Assembly (NCBI RefSeq): GCF_004564375.1
Contig: NZ_CP038267.1
Location: 1,428,501 to 1,492,500, forward strand
Length of the DNA stretch: 64,000 bases
Origin: Nocardioides euryhalodurans
GTDB lineage: Bacteria; Actinomycetota; Actinomycetes; Propionibacteriales; Nocardioidaceae
Direction: 5' to 3'
This document shows, piece by piece, positions 55,582 through 64,000 of this stretch (position 1 is its first letter; the number at the start of each line of letters is the position of its first letter). The notes under the pieces are model-generated. The model saw only the letters and a program-made list of their open reading frames with translations. It ran no database searches and had not been told where the DNA came from. A program made the translations under genes and the position numbers.

Positions 55582-58326
55582 TCAGCCCGCATCCTCCGCC
55601 GTCACCGGAGCCAGCCGGTCGGAGAGCTGCCGGCGTGAGGAGATGCCGAGCTTCTGGAAGACCTTCCGCAGGTGGTAGTCCACGGTGTTGACGCTGAGGA
55701 ACATGGTGGCGCCGATCTCGGCGTTGGTGCTGCCGGACGCCGCGAGCCGGGCGACCGTGAGCTCCTGGGTGGTCAACCCCGGTCCCTGCCCGGCTCCCGG
55801 CTCCCGCGGCGCCTCACCCGTGGCCTCGAGCTCGTGCCGCGCCCGCTCGGCGAACGCGGGTGCCTCGCTGCGCTCGAAGAGGTCGGTGGCCCGACGCAGG
55901 TGGTCGCGAGCCTGCCGGCGACGCCTGGCGCGGCGCAGCCACTCGCCGTAGAGGAGGTGGGTCCGGGCCAGCTCCACGTCCACCTCGGTCGGCTCCAGCG
56001 CGGCGAGGGACCGCGTGAAGTGCTCCTCGGCCGCGCCGTCGTCCACGAGCGCCCGCGATCGCGCCGCCACGCCGGCGTTCCAGGGCGAGCCGTTGGCGGC
56101 TGCCAGCCGCTCGAGCCGGTCCACGAACGGGAGGGCCTCCTCGGGTCGACCGCTCCGGACCGCGGCCTCCACGAAGTCGGCGTACTCCAGGGGCGTGACC
56201 TGCAGGAACGGGTCGTCGACGAACGGTCGGAGCCGCTCGAACGCCCCCTCGTAGGCGCCCTCGGCCAGGTCGCGCACGGCGAGCGCGGTGATGCCGGAGG
56301 CGTGCACGCCACCCATCCCGATGGTGCGCGCCTGCTCGGCGAACAGCTCCACCTGCTCCCGCGGCGCGCCCGTCCACGCGAGCACCGCCGGGTTGACCAC
56401 GTGCTCGGACTGGTAGCCGATGGCGCGGCGAAGGTCGCGGACCTGCTCGACGCACTGGGCAGCGCGGCGGGGGGTGCCCGCCCGGAGCTCGGAGAGCGAC
56501 ATCGACCAGAGGACCATGTCCAGGACCCGCAACGAGCCGAGGTCGCGGGCAGCCTCGGCGGTTCGCTCCAGCCCGGCTCGCATGCCGTGCGCGTCCCAGA
56601 GAGCGCTGGTGAGGACGAGGCTGATCGCGCCGTAGGTGAGCAGCTGCTCGTCGGCAAGGGCCGCGATCGCGCCGACCGCCTTACGCATCAGCGGCACCGC
56701 CTCCGCGTAGGGCATCGTCAGGTGTGCTGCCAGGCCCCGCAGGATCGTCGCCGCGACCCCGTCCTGCAGCTCGGCCCCCTCCTGCAGCCGCTTGCCGAGC
56801 TCGGAGATCGAGACGCCGGTGGCGAGCCGCTCCGCAGGGAGCAGGAAGTAGAGCGCCTGGATCAAGGTGTCCTGCGCGGCCGTGAGGTCGTACGCCGACA
56901 TCGCCTCGGCCGCGACCAGCAGGTCGGCCGAGGCGTGCCGCAGCGCCGGGTCGGCGGTGAACATGGCGACGCTCGCGCGGACCGCCGCCATCCGCCCCCG
57001 GGCCAGCGGGTCGAGCAGGTCCTCGTCGACCTCGTCGAGCATCCCCTTGGCGAACTGGGCGACGCCGGCAGCGAGCGCCGCCTCGGCGGCCGCGACCAGC
57101 CGGGCGTAGCCGAGGGCACGGTCCGGCGTCAGCGCCGCCGCCTGCACCAGCACGCTCGCCCGCGACACGAAGCCCCCGCGGAGGCCGGCGAGGTCGGCGA
57201 CGCTCTCCAGCCGGTCCGCGACCGCCGCGTCGGTGCCCACGGTCGCCTTCGCGGAGTGCCAGGCCTCGAGCTCCGCCGCGCCGAGCCCGGACGCCGCCCC
57301 GGCGAGCGCGGCGTGGACCCGCCGTCGGTCGGCGCCGTGTGCCGCCCCGTACACCGCCGCTCTGACCAGGGGGTGCCGGAACCTGACGGTGAGGTCGAGC
57401 TCGACCAGTCCGGCGGCCTCGGCCTCGTCGCCGGCCGTCGGCGCGATGTCGAGCGAGCCGGCGGCCGACCGGATCATGTCCAGGTTGCCGGTGGAGTCGG
57501 CGGCGGCGACCAGCAGCCAGTGCTGCTGGTCCTCGCTGAGGAGCCGCACCCGTCGCAGGTAGTGCGCCTCGAGGTGGTGCCCGACCGGCACCGGCTCGTC
57601 GGCGAAGCTCGACTCGGCGAGGCGCGTGGCGTTGAGCTCCACGGCCAGGTCGGTCAGGGCGAGCGGGTTGCCACCCGTGGCCGCCGCGATCTGGGTCGCC
57701 ACCGCCGGGTCGATCGGCTCGGGCAGCCGGGAGGCCAGCAACCGGACGGCGGCGTCGTGCGACAGGCCGGTGAGCCGCAGGACGGGGACTCCGGCCATCC
57801 GCTGCTCGACCTCGGCGACGTCGCGGCTCGCGAAGACCAGCACCGCCGACTCGGCCTCGAGCCGGCGCGCCACGAACGCGAGCGCGTCGAGGGACTCGGA
57901 GTCCAGGAAGTGGGTGTCGTCGACGGCACAGGCGACGGGGGCGACCTCTCCGGCGGCCGCGAGCAGCCCGAGGATGCCGAGCCCGACCAGGAACCGGTCA
58001 GGAGGTGGTCCGACGGCCGAGCCGGTGGCCACGCGCAGCGCCTGCTGGTGGCGTTCGGGCAGCGTCGCGACGTGCTCGCGGAGCGGGATCATCAGCCGGT
58101 GCAGCGCGGCGTACGGGATCGTCGACTCGGCCTCGTGCCCGTCTGCCCGGAGCACCCGGAAGTCGGCGGGGGCGGCAGTGGTCGCTCGCAGCAGGGTGGT
58201 CTTCCCGATGCCGGGCTCGCCGACGAGCAGCAGCGCGCCGCCGCGGCCGTTGCGTGCGTTCGCGACCAGGCGGTGGACCTGCTGCAGCTCCGGGTCCCGT
58301 CCGAGGATCGGGCCCTCCCCTCCCAT
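55582..58326 (-). CDS. LAL-type LuxR transcriptional regulator with AAA ATPase domain
   Basis: The 914-residue regulator has an N-terminal STAND-like ATPase (LGRDPELQQVHRLV, LLLVGEPGIGKTTLLRA with Lys42, VACAVDDTHFLDSESLDALAFVARRL as Walker B). A long helical-repeat middle follows, then a C-terminal LuxR helix-turn-helix (LTTQELTVARLAASGSTNAEIGATMFLSVNTVDYHLRKVFQKLGISSRRQLSDRL, about residues 850-905). LAL proteins switch on target operons when a small molecule binds. It is flanked by three alpha/beta hydrolase genes, two downstream and one divergent, so these are likely targets. TACAGT lies eight bases before the ATG. Confidence 0.93.
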   Translation of the reverse strand: MGGEGPILGRDPELQQVHRLVANARNGRGGALLLVGEPGIGKTTLLRATTAAPADFRVLRADGHEAESTIPYAALHRLMIPLREHVATLPERHQQALRVATGSAVGPPPDRFLVGLGILGLLAAAGEVAPVACAVDDTHFLDSESLDALAFVARRLEAESAVLVFASRDVAEVEQRMAGVPVLRLTGLSHDAAVRLLASRLPEPIDPAVATQIAAATGGNPLALTDLAVELNATRLAESSFADEPVPVGHHLEAHYLRRVRLLSEDQQHWLLVAAADSTGNLDMIRSAAGSLDIAPTAGDEAEAAGLVELDLTVRFRHPLVRAAVYGAAHGADRRRVHAALAGAASGLGAAELEAWHSAKATVGTDAAVADRLESVADLAGLRGGFVSRASVLVQAAALTPDRALGYARLVAAAEAALAAGVAQFAKGMLDEVDEDLLDPLARGRMAAVRASVAMFTADPALRHASADLLVAAEAMSAYDLTAAQDTLIQALYFLLPAERLATGVSISELGKRLQEGAELQDGVAATILRGLAAHLTMPYAEAVPLMRKAVGAIAALADEQLLTYGAISLVLTSALWDAHGMRAGLERTAEAARDLGSLRVLDMVLWSMSLSELRAGTPRRAAQCVEQVRDLRRAIGYQSEHVVNPAVLAWTGAPREQVELFAEQARTIGMGGVHASGITALAVRDLAEGAYEGAFERLRPFVDDPFLQVTPLEYADFVEAAVRSGRPEEALPFVDRLERLAAANGSPWNAGVAARSRALVDDGAAEEHFTRSLAALEPTEVDVELARTHLLYGEWLRRARRRRQARDHLRRATDLFERSEAPAFAERARHELEATGEAPREPGAGQGPGLTTQELTVARLAASGSTNAEIGATMFLSVNTVDYHLRKVFQKLGISSRRQLSDRLAPVTAEDAG

Positions 58327-58449
58327 GAGCGACGACTGTATCCACGTGCGGGGCCGGTGACGAGGGCACGACTACGCATCCCACGTGGTCCGGCCGCCGC
58401 CGGCGGCCGCCGAGGGTGGTCGGGTCCGACCGACCCGAGGAGACCCACC

Positions 58450-59316
58450 ATGTTGACTGCCCCACCGCGGCGTACGCGCCGCGCCTCCACCGCGCTGGCT
58501 GCCGGGCTGGCCGCGCTGCTGCTGCTCGGCACGAGCTCGCTGACCGCTGCCGCCCCGACCCTGGGAGCCGAGGCGCGTGGCGTACCGGCCCGCGCGGCGA
58601 CGCCGCCTTCCGAGAAGCCCACCGTGGTGCTGGTGCACGGCGCCTTCGCCGACTCCAGCGGCTGGAACGCCGTGGCGTCGCGGCTGCTCGGCAAGGGCTA
58701 CCCCGTGATCGCCTTCTCCAACCCGCTGCGCGGCCCGCTCGACGACGCGGCGTACCTCCGCGACTTCCTCGACACCATCGAGGGACCGGTCGTGCTCGTC
58801 GGCCACTCCTACGGCGGAGCGGTCATCACCAACGCCGCGACCGGCGACCCGGACGTGACCGCGCTCGTCTACGTCGCGGCCTACGCGCTGGCCGAGGGCG
58901 AGAGCGTCGCGGCCGCCAACAGCCTCGGCGGCGGGCACGGCGAGGTGACCGACCACCTGGTGCTGCGTCCCTTCCCCGGCGCGACCGGCGGCAACGCCGA
59001 CGCCTACATCGACCCTGCCCACTTCCACCGGCTCTTTGCGCAGGACCTCGACCGGCGGACGGCCGCGGTGATGGCCGCCACCCAGCGCCCGGGTGCGCTG
59101 GCGGCGCTCGTGACGTCGTCCGGACCGCCCGCGTGGGAGTCGATCCCGAGCTGGTTCATGGTCGCGAGCGATGACCGGATCATCCCGCCGGAGGCGGAGC
59201 GGGCGATGGCCGAGCGCGCCGGCTCGACGACCGTCGAGATCGACAGCTCGCACGTCCCGATGATCAGCCACCCGGGTGCCGTCGTCCGCCTGATCAGGTC
59301 CGCGGCGGGGAGCTGA
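58450..59316 (+). CDS. Secreted alpha/beta hydrolase
   Basis: The 288-residue precursor has a signal peptide (basic PPRRTRRAS, then TALAAGLAALLLLGTSSLTAAA). The mature hydrolase has VVLVHGAFADSSGWNAVASRLL, VVLVGHSYGGAVITNAA (nucleophile Ser), VASDDRIIPPEAE (Asp) and DSSHVPMISHPG (His). It resembles secreted esterase-like proteins annotated as EstC or salicylate-esterase type. GAGGAG precedes the ATG by several bases. It is divergent from the LAL regulator across a 123-base gap that probably contains the regulator's binding site. Confidence 0.9.
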   Translation: MLTAPPRRTRRASTALAAGLAALLLLGTSSLTAAAPTLGAEARGVPARAATPPSEKPTVVLVHGAFADSSGWNAVASRLLGKGYPVIAFSNPLRGPLDDAAYLRDFLDTIEGPVVLVGHSYGGAVITNAATGDPDVTALVYVAAYALAEGESVAAANSLGGGHGEVTDHLVLRPFPGATGGNADAYIDPAHFHRLFAQDLDRRTAAVMAATQRPGALAALVTSSGPPAWESIPSWFMVASDDRIIPPEAERAMAERAGSTTVEIDSSHVPMISHPGAVVRLIRSAAGS

Positions 59317-59322
59317 CGCGGG

Positions 59323-60495
59323 TCAGCCCACGCGGAAGGTGACCCAGGTCGACTTCAGGCCCAGCATCGAGCGCATGGTGTCGCCGGTGACGGTGACGGT
59401 GTTCTTCGAGCCGACCAGCCGGAGCGAGGCGACGCGGCCGTTCCACTGTCCGTTGCCGTCCCGGCGCACCACGACGATGCGGCGCAGGTTGCCGAGGGCC
59501 GGCCAGGTCGACTCGAGCCTCCGGTCCGTGACCGTGACCGACCAGCTGCGGTTGGGGTTGCCCGACCAGCCGTCGTACGCGTCGGCCCTGGCCTGCTGGT
59601 AGGGCAGCGAGCCCGCGACGCTCCAGCCGCCGTTGCTGGAGCTGAACTGGGTGAAGGCGGGGGCGCCGTCGTGCCGCAGCACGCGGCGCCGGGTGGCCCG
59701 GATCGCCGCGTCGGAGGCCGGGTGCTCGGCCGCCACCCCGCCGTAGACCTGGCTCTGGGTGGTGTCGTAGACGTCGAACGCCGAGGAGCGCGGGTGGGCG
59801 CGCTCGTACGCCGCATAGGTGCGGGCGGCGACCGCCTGGGACCGCACCGCCTCCGGGCTCCACAGGGCGGGCATCTCCAGGGGGACGACGCCGCGGAGGT
59901 AGTACTCGAGCCGCACCGTGTTGACGGTGACCCGGCCGCCGGACAGCGGGAGGGCCGAGACCCGGCCGCGGTAGGCGCGGGTGCCGCCCGGCGTCACCAA
60001 TGTCACGGGCTCGGTGCCGGCCGAGAAGGCGCCGCTGCCGGCGAGCGTGCGCCACGTGCGCCAGCGGTTGCCGAGCCACTGCACGCGGTTGGCGCCGTCG
60101 AGCCAGATCACCCGCCAGCGGGTGGTGTCCCGCTCCGGGAGCGGCCAGCTCTTCCCTGCGCCGAGGTCGTGAACGACCAGCCCGGAGCGCGGGACGACCA
60201 CGAGGTCGTCGGTCGTGTCGGCGGAGACGTGGACGTCGATGGTGCCGCGGGCACGGCCGACCGTGGTGCCGGGGTAGTAGAAGTCCGTGATCTGCCGCCA
60301 CGTGAGTCCCTCGCGGGCCGCACCCTCGGCGCCGTACTGCGACATCCCACGGCCGTGGCCGTAGCCGTGTCCCTTGATCGTGATCGAGGCCGAGGCCGGG
60401 ACCGCCCAGCGGTCGGCCGCGGCCGCCGGGGAGATGACCAGGCCGCCGGCGAGGACGGCGAGGCTCGCGACGAGGGCGGTGCCGAGGCGGGACAT
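59323..60495 (-). CDS. Secreted SpoIID/LytB domain protein (copy 1)
   Basis: The 390-residue exported protein has a signal peptide (LGTALVASLAVLAGGLVISPAAAA), then KGHGYGHGRGMSQYGAEGAAREGLTWRQITDFYYPGT, a SpoIID hallmark. The catalytic-domain segment VNTVRLEYYLRGVVPLEMPALWSPEAVRSQAVAARTYAAYE follows, with the glutamate of PLEM. SpoIID proteins are lytic transglycosylases that cut peptidoglycan lacking stem peptides. In sporeless Actinobacteria they are secreted cell-wall enzymes of unclear role. It is a paralogue of the next gene upstream, from which 111 bases separate it. Confidence 0.92.
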   Translation of the reverse strand: MSRLGTALVASLAVLAGGLVISPAAAADRWAVPASASITIKGHGYGHGRGMSQYGAEGAAREGLTWRQITDFYYPGTTVGRARGTIDVHVSADTTDDLVVVPRSGLVVHDLGAGKSWPLPERDTTRWRVIWLDGANRVQWLGNRWRTWRTLAGSGAFSAGTEPVTLVTPGGTRAYRGRVSALPLSGGRVTVNTVRLEYYLRGVVPLEMPALWSPEAVRSQAVAARTYAAYERAHPRSSAFDVYDTTQSQVYGGVAAEHPASDAAIRATRRRVLRHDGAPAFTQFSSSNGGWSVAGSLPYQQARADAYDGWSGNPNRSWSVTVTDRRLESTWPALGNLRRIVVVRRDGNGQWNGRVASLRLVGSKNTVTVTGDTMRSMLGLKSTWVTFRVG

Positions 60496-60606
60496 GGGAG
60501 GACTCCGGGGCGTGTGTGACGACGGTGACGGATGGTGCTCGAGGGAATGGCACCACGTCCCGCGGGTGACCCGCCAGCGGTTCCCGGGAACTACAGGATC
60601 GTAGTT

Positions 60607-61791
60607 CTAGCGGACCCTGCCGACCTCGAAGAGGGTCGACGGAAGGCCGAGGCTGCTCCGGAAGCTCTCGCCGCCGAGGGTGCTGACGTCTCCCCCGCGC
60701 CCGGTCGCCGTGACCGTCACGACCCGGCCACCGCGCGGACCGCGGCCGTCGCGCTCCACGACCTGCAGGCGGGCCAGGTCCCTCAGCCCGAGCACCCGCT
60801 CGAGCTGTCGGGTGGCGATCGACCGCGACCAGTCGTAGTAGTCGGGCGAGGTGCCTTCGTAGGGGTCCGCCTGGGCCACGAGGTAGGGCTCGCTGCCGGC
60901 GACCGTCCAGCCGCCGTTGCTGGCGGAGTACTCGGCGAAGGCCGTCTCCCCGCCGTAGGTGAGCACGTCGCCCGCCGTCGCTGTCGTCGCCCTCGTCGTC
61001 GCCCTCGTCTCCGCCGACGCCCCGCCGTAGGCCTGGCAGGCGTCGGTGTCGCAGAGGTCGTAGTAGGTGTTGCCGTCACCCCGTTCGTGCGTGGCGTAGG
61101 TGCGGGCCGCGACCGCCTGGGCCCGCAGCGCGTGCTGCGGCCAACCGGCCTGCATCTCGGCGGGCACGACACCCCGGACGTACTGCTCCATCGGCAGCAC
61201 GTTGACCGTCAGCCGCTGCGTGCCCTGGAAGTCCACCGACCGCAGGCTGCCGCGATAGCTCACGGCGCCGCCGCGCGTCAGCAGCGTCAGCGGCCTGCCG
61301 CCGGCCGCCAGGGCCACGTCGCCGTCGACGACACGCCAGGTGTGCCACCTCGCCGTGCGGTACGAGACCACGTGGTCGCCGCTCCGGCTCCACCGGACCC
61401 GCCACGACCTCACCCGCGGCACGCGCGGGCGCCAGGTCCGGCCCCCGACCTTGCCGATCGTGAGCCCGTCACGGGCCCTGACCACGAGGTCGCGGTCACC
61501 GTCTCCGCGGATCCACACCTTGACCCGGCCACCAGCGCTGCCGGGGTCCGTGCCGGGGTAGTAGAAGTCGAGGATCTCGGTCGAGGTCAGCGAGTGCGGG
61601 GCGCGCGCGGCCGAGTAGGCGCCGTACTGCGACATCCCCCGGCCGTGTCCACTGCCGTCCCCCCGGAGCGTGATCGTCGCCGTGCCCGGCACGTCCACCG
61701 GGTCGTCTGCCGCTGCCGGCAGGGCCGGGCCGAGGACGGCCAGGGCGACGGCGACGGCAGGCACGAGCAGGCGGCTCCCCCGAGAAGTCAT
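60607..61791 (-). CDS. Secreted SpoIID/LytB domain protein (copy 2)
   Basis: The 394-residue protein repeats the layout of its neighbour: signal peptide (SRGSRLLVPAVAVALAVLGPALPAAA), RGDGSGHGRGMSQYGAYSAARAPHSLTSTEILDFYYPGT, VNVLPMEQYVRGVVPAEMQAGWPQHALRAQAVAARTYATHE and the terminal GGESFRSSLGLPSTLFEV. It also carries a cysteine pair (DLCDTDACQAYGG) not seen in copy 1, likely a disulfide. The start is taken at ATG 61791; ATGs at 61800 and 61806 are in frame. The tandem pair points to duplication followed by divergence. Confidence 0.92.
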   Translation of the reverse strand: MTSRGSRLLVPAVAVALAVLGPALPAAADDPVDVPGTATITLRGDGSGHGRGMSQYGAYSAARAPHSLTSTEILDFYYPGTDPGSAGGRVKVWIRGDGDRDLVVRARDGLTIGKVGGRTWRPRVPRVRSWRVRWSRSGDHVVSYRTARWHTWRVVDGDVALAAGGRPLTLLTRGGAVSYRGSLRSVDFQGTQRLTVNVLPMEQYVRGVVPAEMQAGWPQHALRAQAVAARTYATHERGDGNTYYDLCDTDACQAYGGASAETRATTRATTATAGDVLTYGGETAFAEYSASNGGWTVAGSEPYLVAQADPYEGTSPDYYDWSRSIATRQLERVLGLRDLARLQVVERDGRGPRGGRVVTVTATGRGGDVSTLGGESFRSSLGLPSTLFEVGRVR

Positions 61792-61845
61792 GCCGGACAT
61801 CCTCACACGGCCGTCAACCCCGATGGTCCGGCTGGGCGGGTGGAG

Positions 61846-63240
61846 TCAGACGTGGTGCAGGCGCCGCGCCGCCTCGGCGATGGAGCCGGTCATCGACGGG
61901 TAGACCGTGAACGCGTGGGCCAGCTGGTCGACGGTGATGCTCTCGGCGACCGCGATGGAGACCGGGTGGATCAGCTCGCTGGCGCGCGGACCGACGACCA
62001 CTCCCCCGACGACGATGCCGGTGCCGGGGCGGCAGAAGAGCTTGACGAAGCCGTCCTTGACGCCCTGCATCTTGGCGCGCGCGTTGCCGCTCAGCGGCAG
62101 GGTGACGGACTCGGCCGTGATCTCGCCGGCGTCGACGGCCTGCTGGGAGGCACCCACGGTGGCGATCTCGGGGGAGGTGAAGACGTTGGAGGAGACCTTG
62201 GCCAGGTCGAGCGGCGTGACCGCGTCGCCGAGTGCGTGCCACATCGCGATGCGGCCCTGCATCGCCGCCACCGACGCGAGCATCAGGACGCCGGTGCAGT
62301 CGCCGGCGGCGTACACGCCCCGCACGGAGGTGCGCGACACCCGGTCGACGGTGATGAAGCCCCCGTCGTCGGTCAGCACCCCCTGCTCCGCGAGACCGAG
62401 GTCGGCGGTGTTGGGGACCGAGCCGAGCGCCAGGATGCAGTGGGAGCCCTCGACGGTCCGGCCGTCGGTGAGGGTGACGGTGACGGTGTCGCCGTCGCGG
62501 GTGACCGAGGCCATGCGCGACTTCGACAGCACGTTCATGCCACGGCGGGTCAGCACCTCCTCGAGGACCTTCGCCGCGTCGGCGTCCTCGCCGGGCAGCA
62601 CCCGGTCGCGGGAGGAGACCAGGGTGACGTCGATGCCGAGCGAGAGGTACGCGGACGCGAACTCGGCCCCGGTCACGCCCGAGCCGACCACGACGAGGTG
62701 CTCGGGCATCTCGGTCAGCCCGTAGACCTGCTCCCACGTGAGGATCCGCTCGCCGTCCGGCTGCGCGCTGTCGAGGACGCGGGGCGCGGCCCCGGTCGCG
62801 AGCAGCACGGCGTCCGCCTCCAGCGTCTGCGTGCCGCCAGCCGTGAGCGCGACCTCGACCGTGCCAGGCCCGGTCAGCCGTCCCCGGCCGTGGACGACCC
62901 GGACCCCGTCGCGCTCGAGCCGCCGGGCGATGTCGTCGGACTGGTCGTGGGCCAGCCCGAGCACCCGCTCGTTGACCCGCTGCAGGTCGACGCGTACGCC
63001 GGTCGCGGCGTCGCCCTCCTGGTCGTGGAAACCGATGCCGAGCTCGGACGCGCCGCCCATCTCGGCCATCAGCTCGGCCGTGGCGATCAGGGTCTTGCTC
63101 GGGACGCAGTCGGTCAGGACGGCCGAGCCGCCCAGCCCGTCGGTGTCGACGACGGTCACCTCGGCGCCGAGCTGCGCGGCGACGTGGGCGGCCTCGTAGC
63201 CGCCGGGCCCGCCGCCGACGATGACGACGTGGTCAGACAT
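61846..63240 (-). CDS. lpdA: NAD(P)H-quinone dehydrogenase, LpdA-like flavoprotein
   Basis: The 464-residue flavoprotein has the FAD loop VVIVGGGPGGYEAAHVAAQLGA, the NAD loop VVVGSGVTGAEFASAYLSLG, FAD-binding YAAGDCTG and a C-terminal dimer domain. The redox-active CxxxxC of lipoamide dehydrogenases is missing: GGSAVLTDCVPSK keeps only the second Cys. That is the state of LpdA (Rv3303c) of M. tuberculosis, which reduces quinones with NAD(P)H and cannot act on lipoamide. It lies ten bases after a true dihydrolipoyl dehydrogenase gene, so the two have split roles. Confidence 0.92.
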   Translation of the reverse strand: MSDHVVIVGGGPGGYEAAHVAAQLGAEVTVVDTDGLGGSAVLTDCVPSKTLIATAELMAEMGGASELGIGFHDQEGDAATGVRVDLQRVNERVLGLAHDQSDDIARRLERDGVRVVHGRGRLTGPGTVEVALTAGGTQTLEADAVLLATGAAPRVLDSAQPDGERILTWEQVYGLTEMPEHLVVVGSGVTGAEFASAYLSLGIDVTLVSSRDRVLPGEDADAAKVLEEVLTRRGMNVLSKSRMASVTRDGDTVTVTLTDGRTVEGSHCILALGSVPNTADLGLAEQGVLTDDGGFITVDRVSRTSVRGVYAAGDCTGVLMLASVAAMQGRIAMWHALGDAVTPLDLAKVSSNVFTSPEIATVGASQQAVDAGEITAESVTLPLSGNARAKMQGVKDGFVKLFCRPGTGIVVGGVVVGPRASELIHPVSIAVAESITVDQLAHAFTVYPSMTGSIAEAARRLHHV

Positions 63241-63250
63241 CTGGCTCCCG

Positions 63251-64000
63251 TCAGAGGTTGATCATGTGGCCGGCGATGCCCTCGACGGCTTCCTTCACCG
63301 ACTCCGACAGCGTCGGGTGGGCGAAGACGTTGCGCGCGACCTCGTCGGCCGTCAGGTCCCACTTCTGGGCCAGCGTCAGGACCGGGAGCAGCTCGGTGAC
63401 GTCGGGCCCGATCATGTGGGCACCGAGGATCTCGTTGTACTCGGCGTCGGCGACGACCTTGACGAAGCCCACCGCGTGGCCCAGGCCCATCGCCTTGCCG
63501 TTCGCCGAGAACGGGAAGGTCGACGTCTTGACGTCGTAGCCCAGCTCCTTGGCCTGCGCCTCGCTGTAGCCGAAGGAGCCGATCTGGGGCTGGCAGTACG
63601 TCGCCCGCGGCACCATGTCGATGTCGACCGGCATCGTCTCGGCGCCGGCGATGACCTCGGCCACGACCACGCCCTGCGCCTCGGCCACGTGGGCCAGCAT
63701 CAGCTTCCCGGTGACGTCGCCGATGGCGTAGACGTGGTCGACGTTGGTGCGGCCGTACTCGTCGGTCGCGATCGCGCCCCGGTCGGTGGTCTCGACCCCG
63801 GTCGCGTCGAGGCCGTAGCCCTCGAGCCGCGGCGCGAAGCCGAAGGCCGCCAGCATCTTGTCGGCCTCGATCACCTCGGACTCGCCACCGTCGGCGGGGC
63901 TGACGGTGACCCGGACGCCCGAGCCGGTGTCCTCGACGTTCTCGACCTTGGTCGAGAGCATGACCTTCACGCCGAGCTTCTTGTAGTGCTTGAGGAGCTC
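63251..64000 (-). CDS. lpd: Dihydrolipoyl dehydrogenase, 5' part beyond window
   Basis: The 249 residues present are the C-terminal half of a pyridine-nucleotide disulfide oxidoreductase. They comprise the end of the NAD domain, [29 protein letters not shown] (FAD contact), the interface domain [23 protein letters not shown], the active-site base region [29 protein letters not shown] (His-Pro-Thr-x-x-Glu) and [13 protein letters not shown]. This is the E3 component of pyruvate and 2-oxoglutarate dehydrogenase complexes. The FAD domain and redox cysteines are off the right edge. Confidence 0.95.
   Translation of the reverse strand, partial: ELLKHYKKLGVKVMLSTKVENVEDTGSGVRVTVSPADGGESEVIEADKMLAAFGFAPRLEGYGLDATGVETTDRGAIATDEYGRTNVDHVYAIGDVTGKLMLAHVAEAQGVVVAEVIAGAETMPVDIDMVPRATYCQPQIGSFGYSEAQAKELGYDVKTSTFPFSANGKAMGLGHAVGFVKVVADAEYNEILGAHMIGPDVTELLPVLTLAQKWDLTADEVARNVFAHPTLSESVKEAVEGIAGHMINL

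Noticed and set aside
60588..60607. GAACTAC/GTAGTTC inverted repeat between the SpoIID genes
   Set aside because: Seven-base arms with a six-base loop directly after a stop codon are weak evidence; it may be a minor terminator or chance.

Overview
The window is high-GC DNA from an actinobacterium, most likely a Nocardioides-type member of the Propionibacteriales. Signs of this are GTG and TTG starts, 4-base GTGA or ATGA stop/start overlaps, mycothiol-linked enzymes, an acyl-CoA carboxylase epsilon subunit, an ECF42/DGPF pair and IdeR-type iron boxes. It looks chromosomal. I found no rRNA, tRNA, CRISPR array, phage module or insertion sequence.

Region 1 (1-20000) is metabolic housekeeping. 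The cluster purE-purK / PH-domain protein / birA / accD5-accE5 / maf / gtrA / accA3 keeps an order known around Rv3275c-Rv3285 of Mycobacterium tuberculosis, here broken up by inserted genes. The inserts include an adenylate cyclase, a lone winged-helix protein, a P1 peptidase, an ECF42 sigma factor with its DGPF partner, a metallo-beta-lactamase-fold hydrolase and a DUF885 peptidase. Biotin is a theme: the biotin ligase, the carboxyltransferase and epsilon subunits, the biotin-carrying alpha subunit and pyruvate carboxylase all lie within 27 kb.

Region 2 (20000-26300) is an iron island. A ferric-iron ABC importer (lipoprotein, fused permease, ATPase) starts behind one IdeR/DtxR-like box. A second box overlaps the promoter of an 830-residue protein that fuses an adenylation domain, a carrier domain and a membrane acyltransferase. 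This single-chain, Dlt-like device under apparent iron control is the best candidate for something undescribed.

Region 3 (26300-47600) holds accA3, two PH-domain membrane proteins, a TetR/SGNH-hydrolase operon divergent from pyc, a methyltransferase, an ATPase-less LuxR regulator, a mycothiol-linked enzyme pair, a secreted endonuclease/phosphatase-fold lipoprotein, a zinc-knuckle winged-helix protein, a secreted M36 metalloprotease and a SNF2-type helicase.

Region 4 (47600-64000) holds a 2,2-dialkylglycine decarboxylase, two ABC-2 exporters (one permease frameshifted), a DUF2975/XRE pair with a clear operator-promoter, three alpha/beta hydrolases around a large LuxR (LAL) regulator, two SpoIID-like secreted proteins, an LpdA-like flavoprotein and the end of a dihydrolipoyl dehydrogenase gene.

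Two features recur across the window. At least 18 genes carry a -10-like hexamer ending 6-7 bases before the start codon, the layout of leaderless transcripts. Palindromic intergenic repeats occur in at least two related copies, both between convergent genes. Two genes, a META lipoprotein and an ABC permease, carry single-base deletions in G-rich stretches; these are either real pseudogenes or sequence errors.
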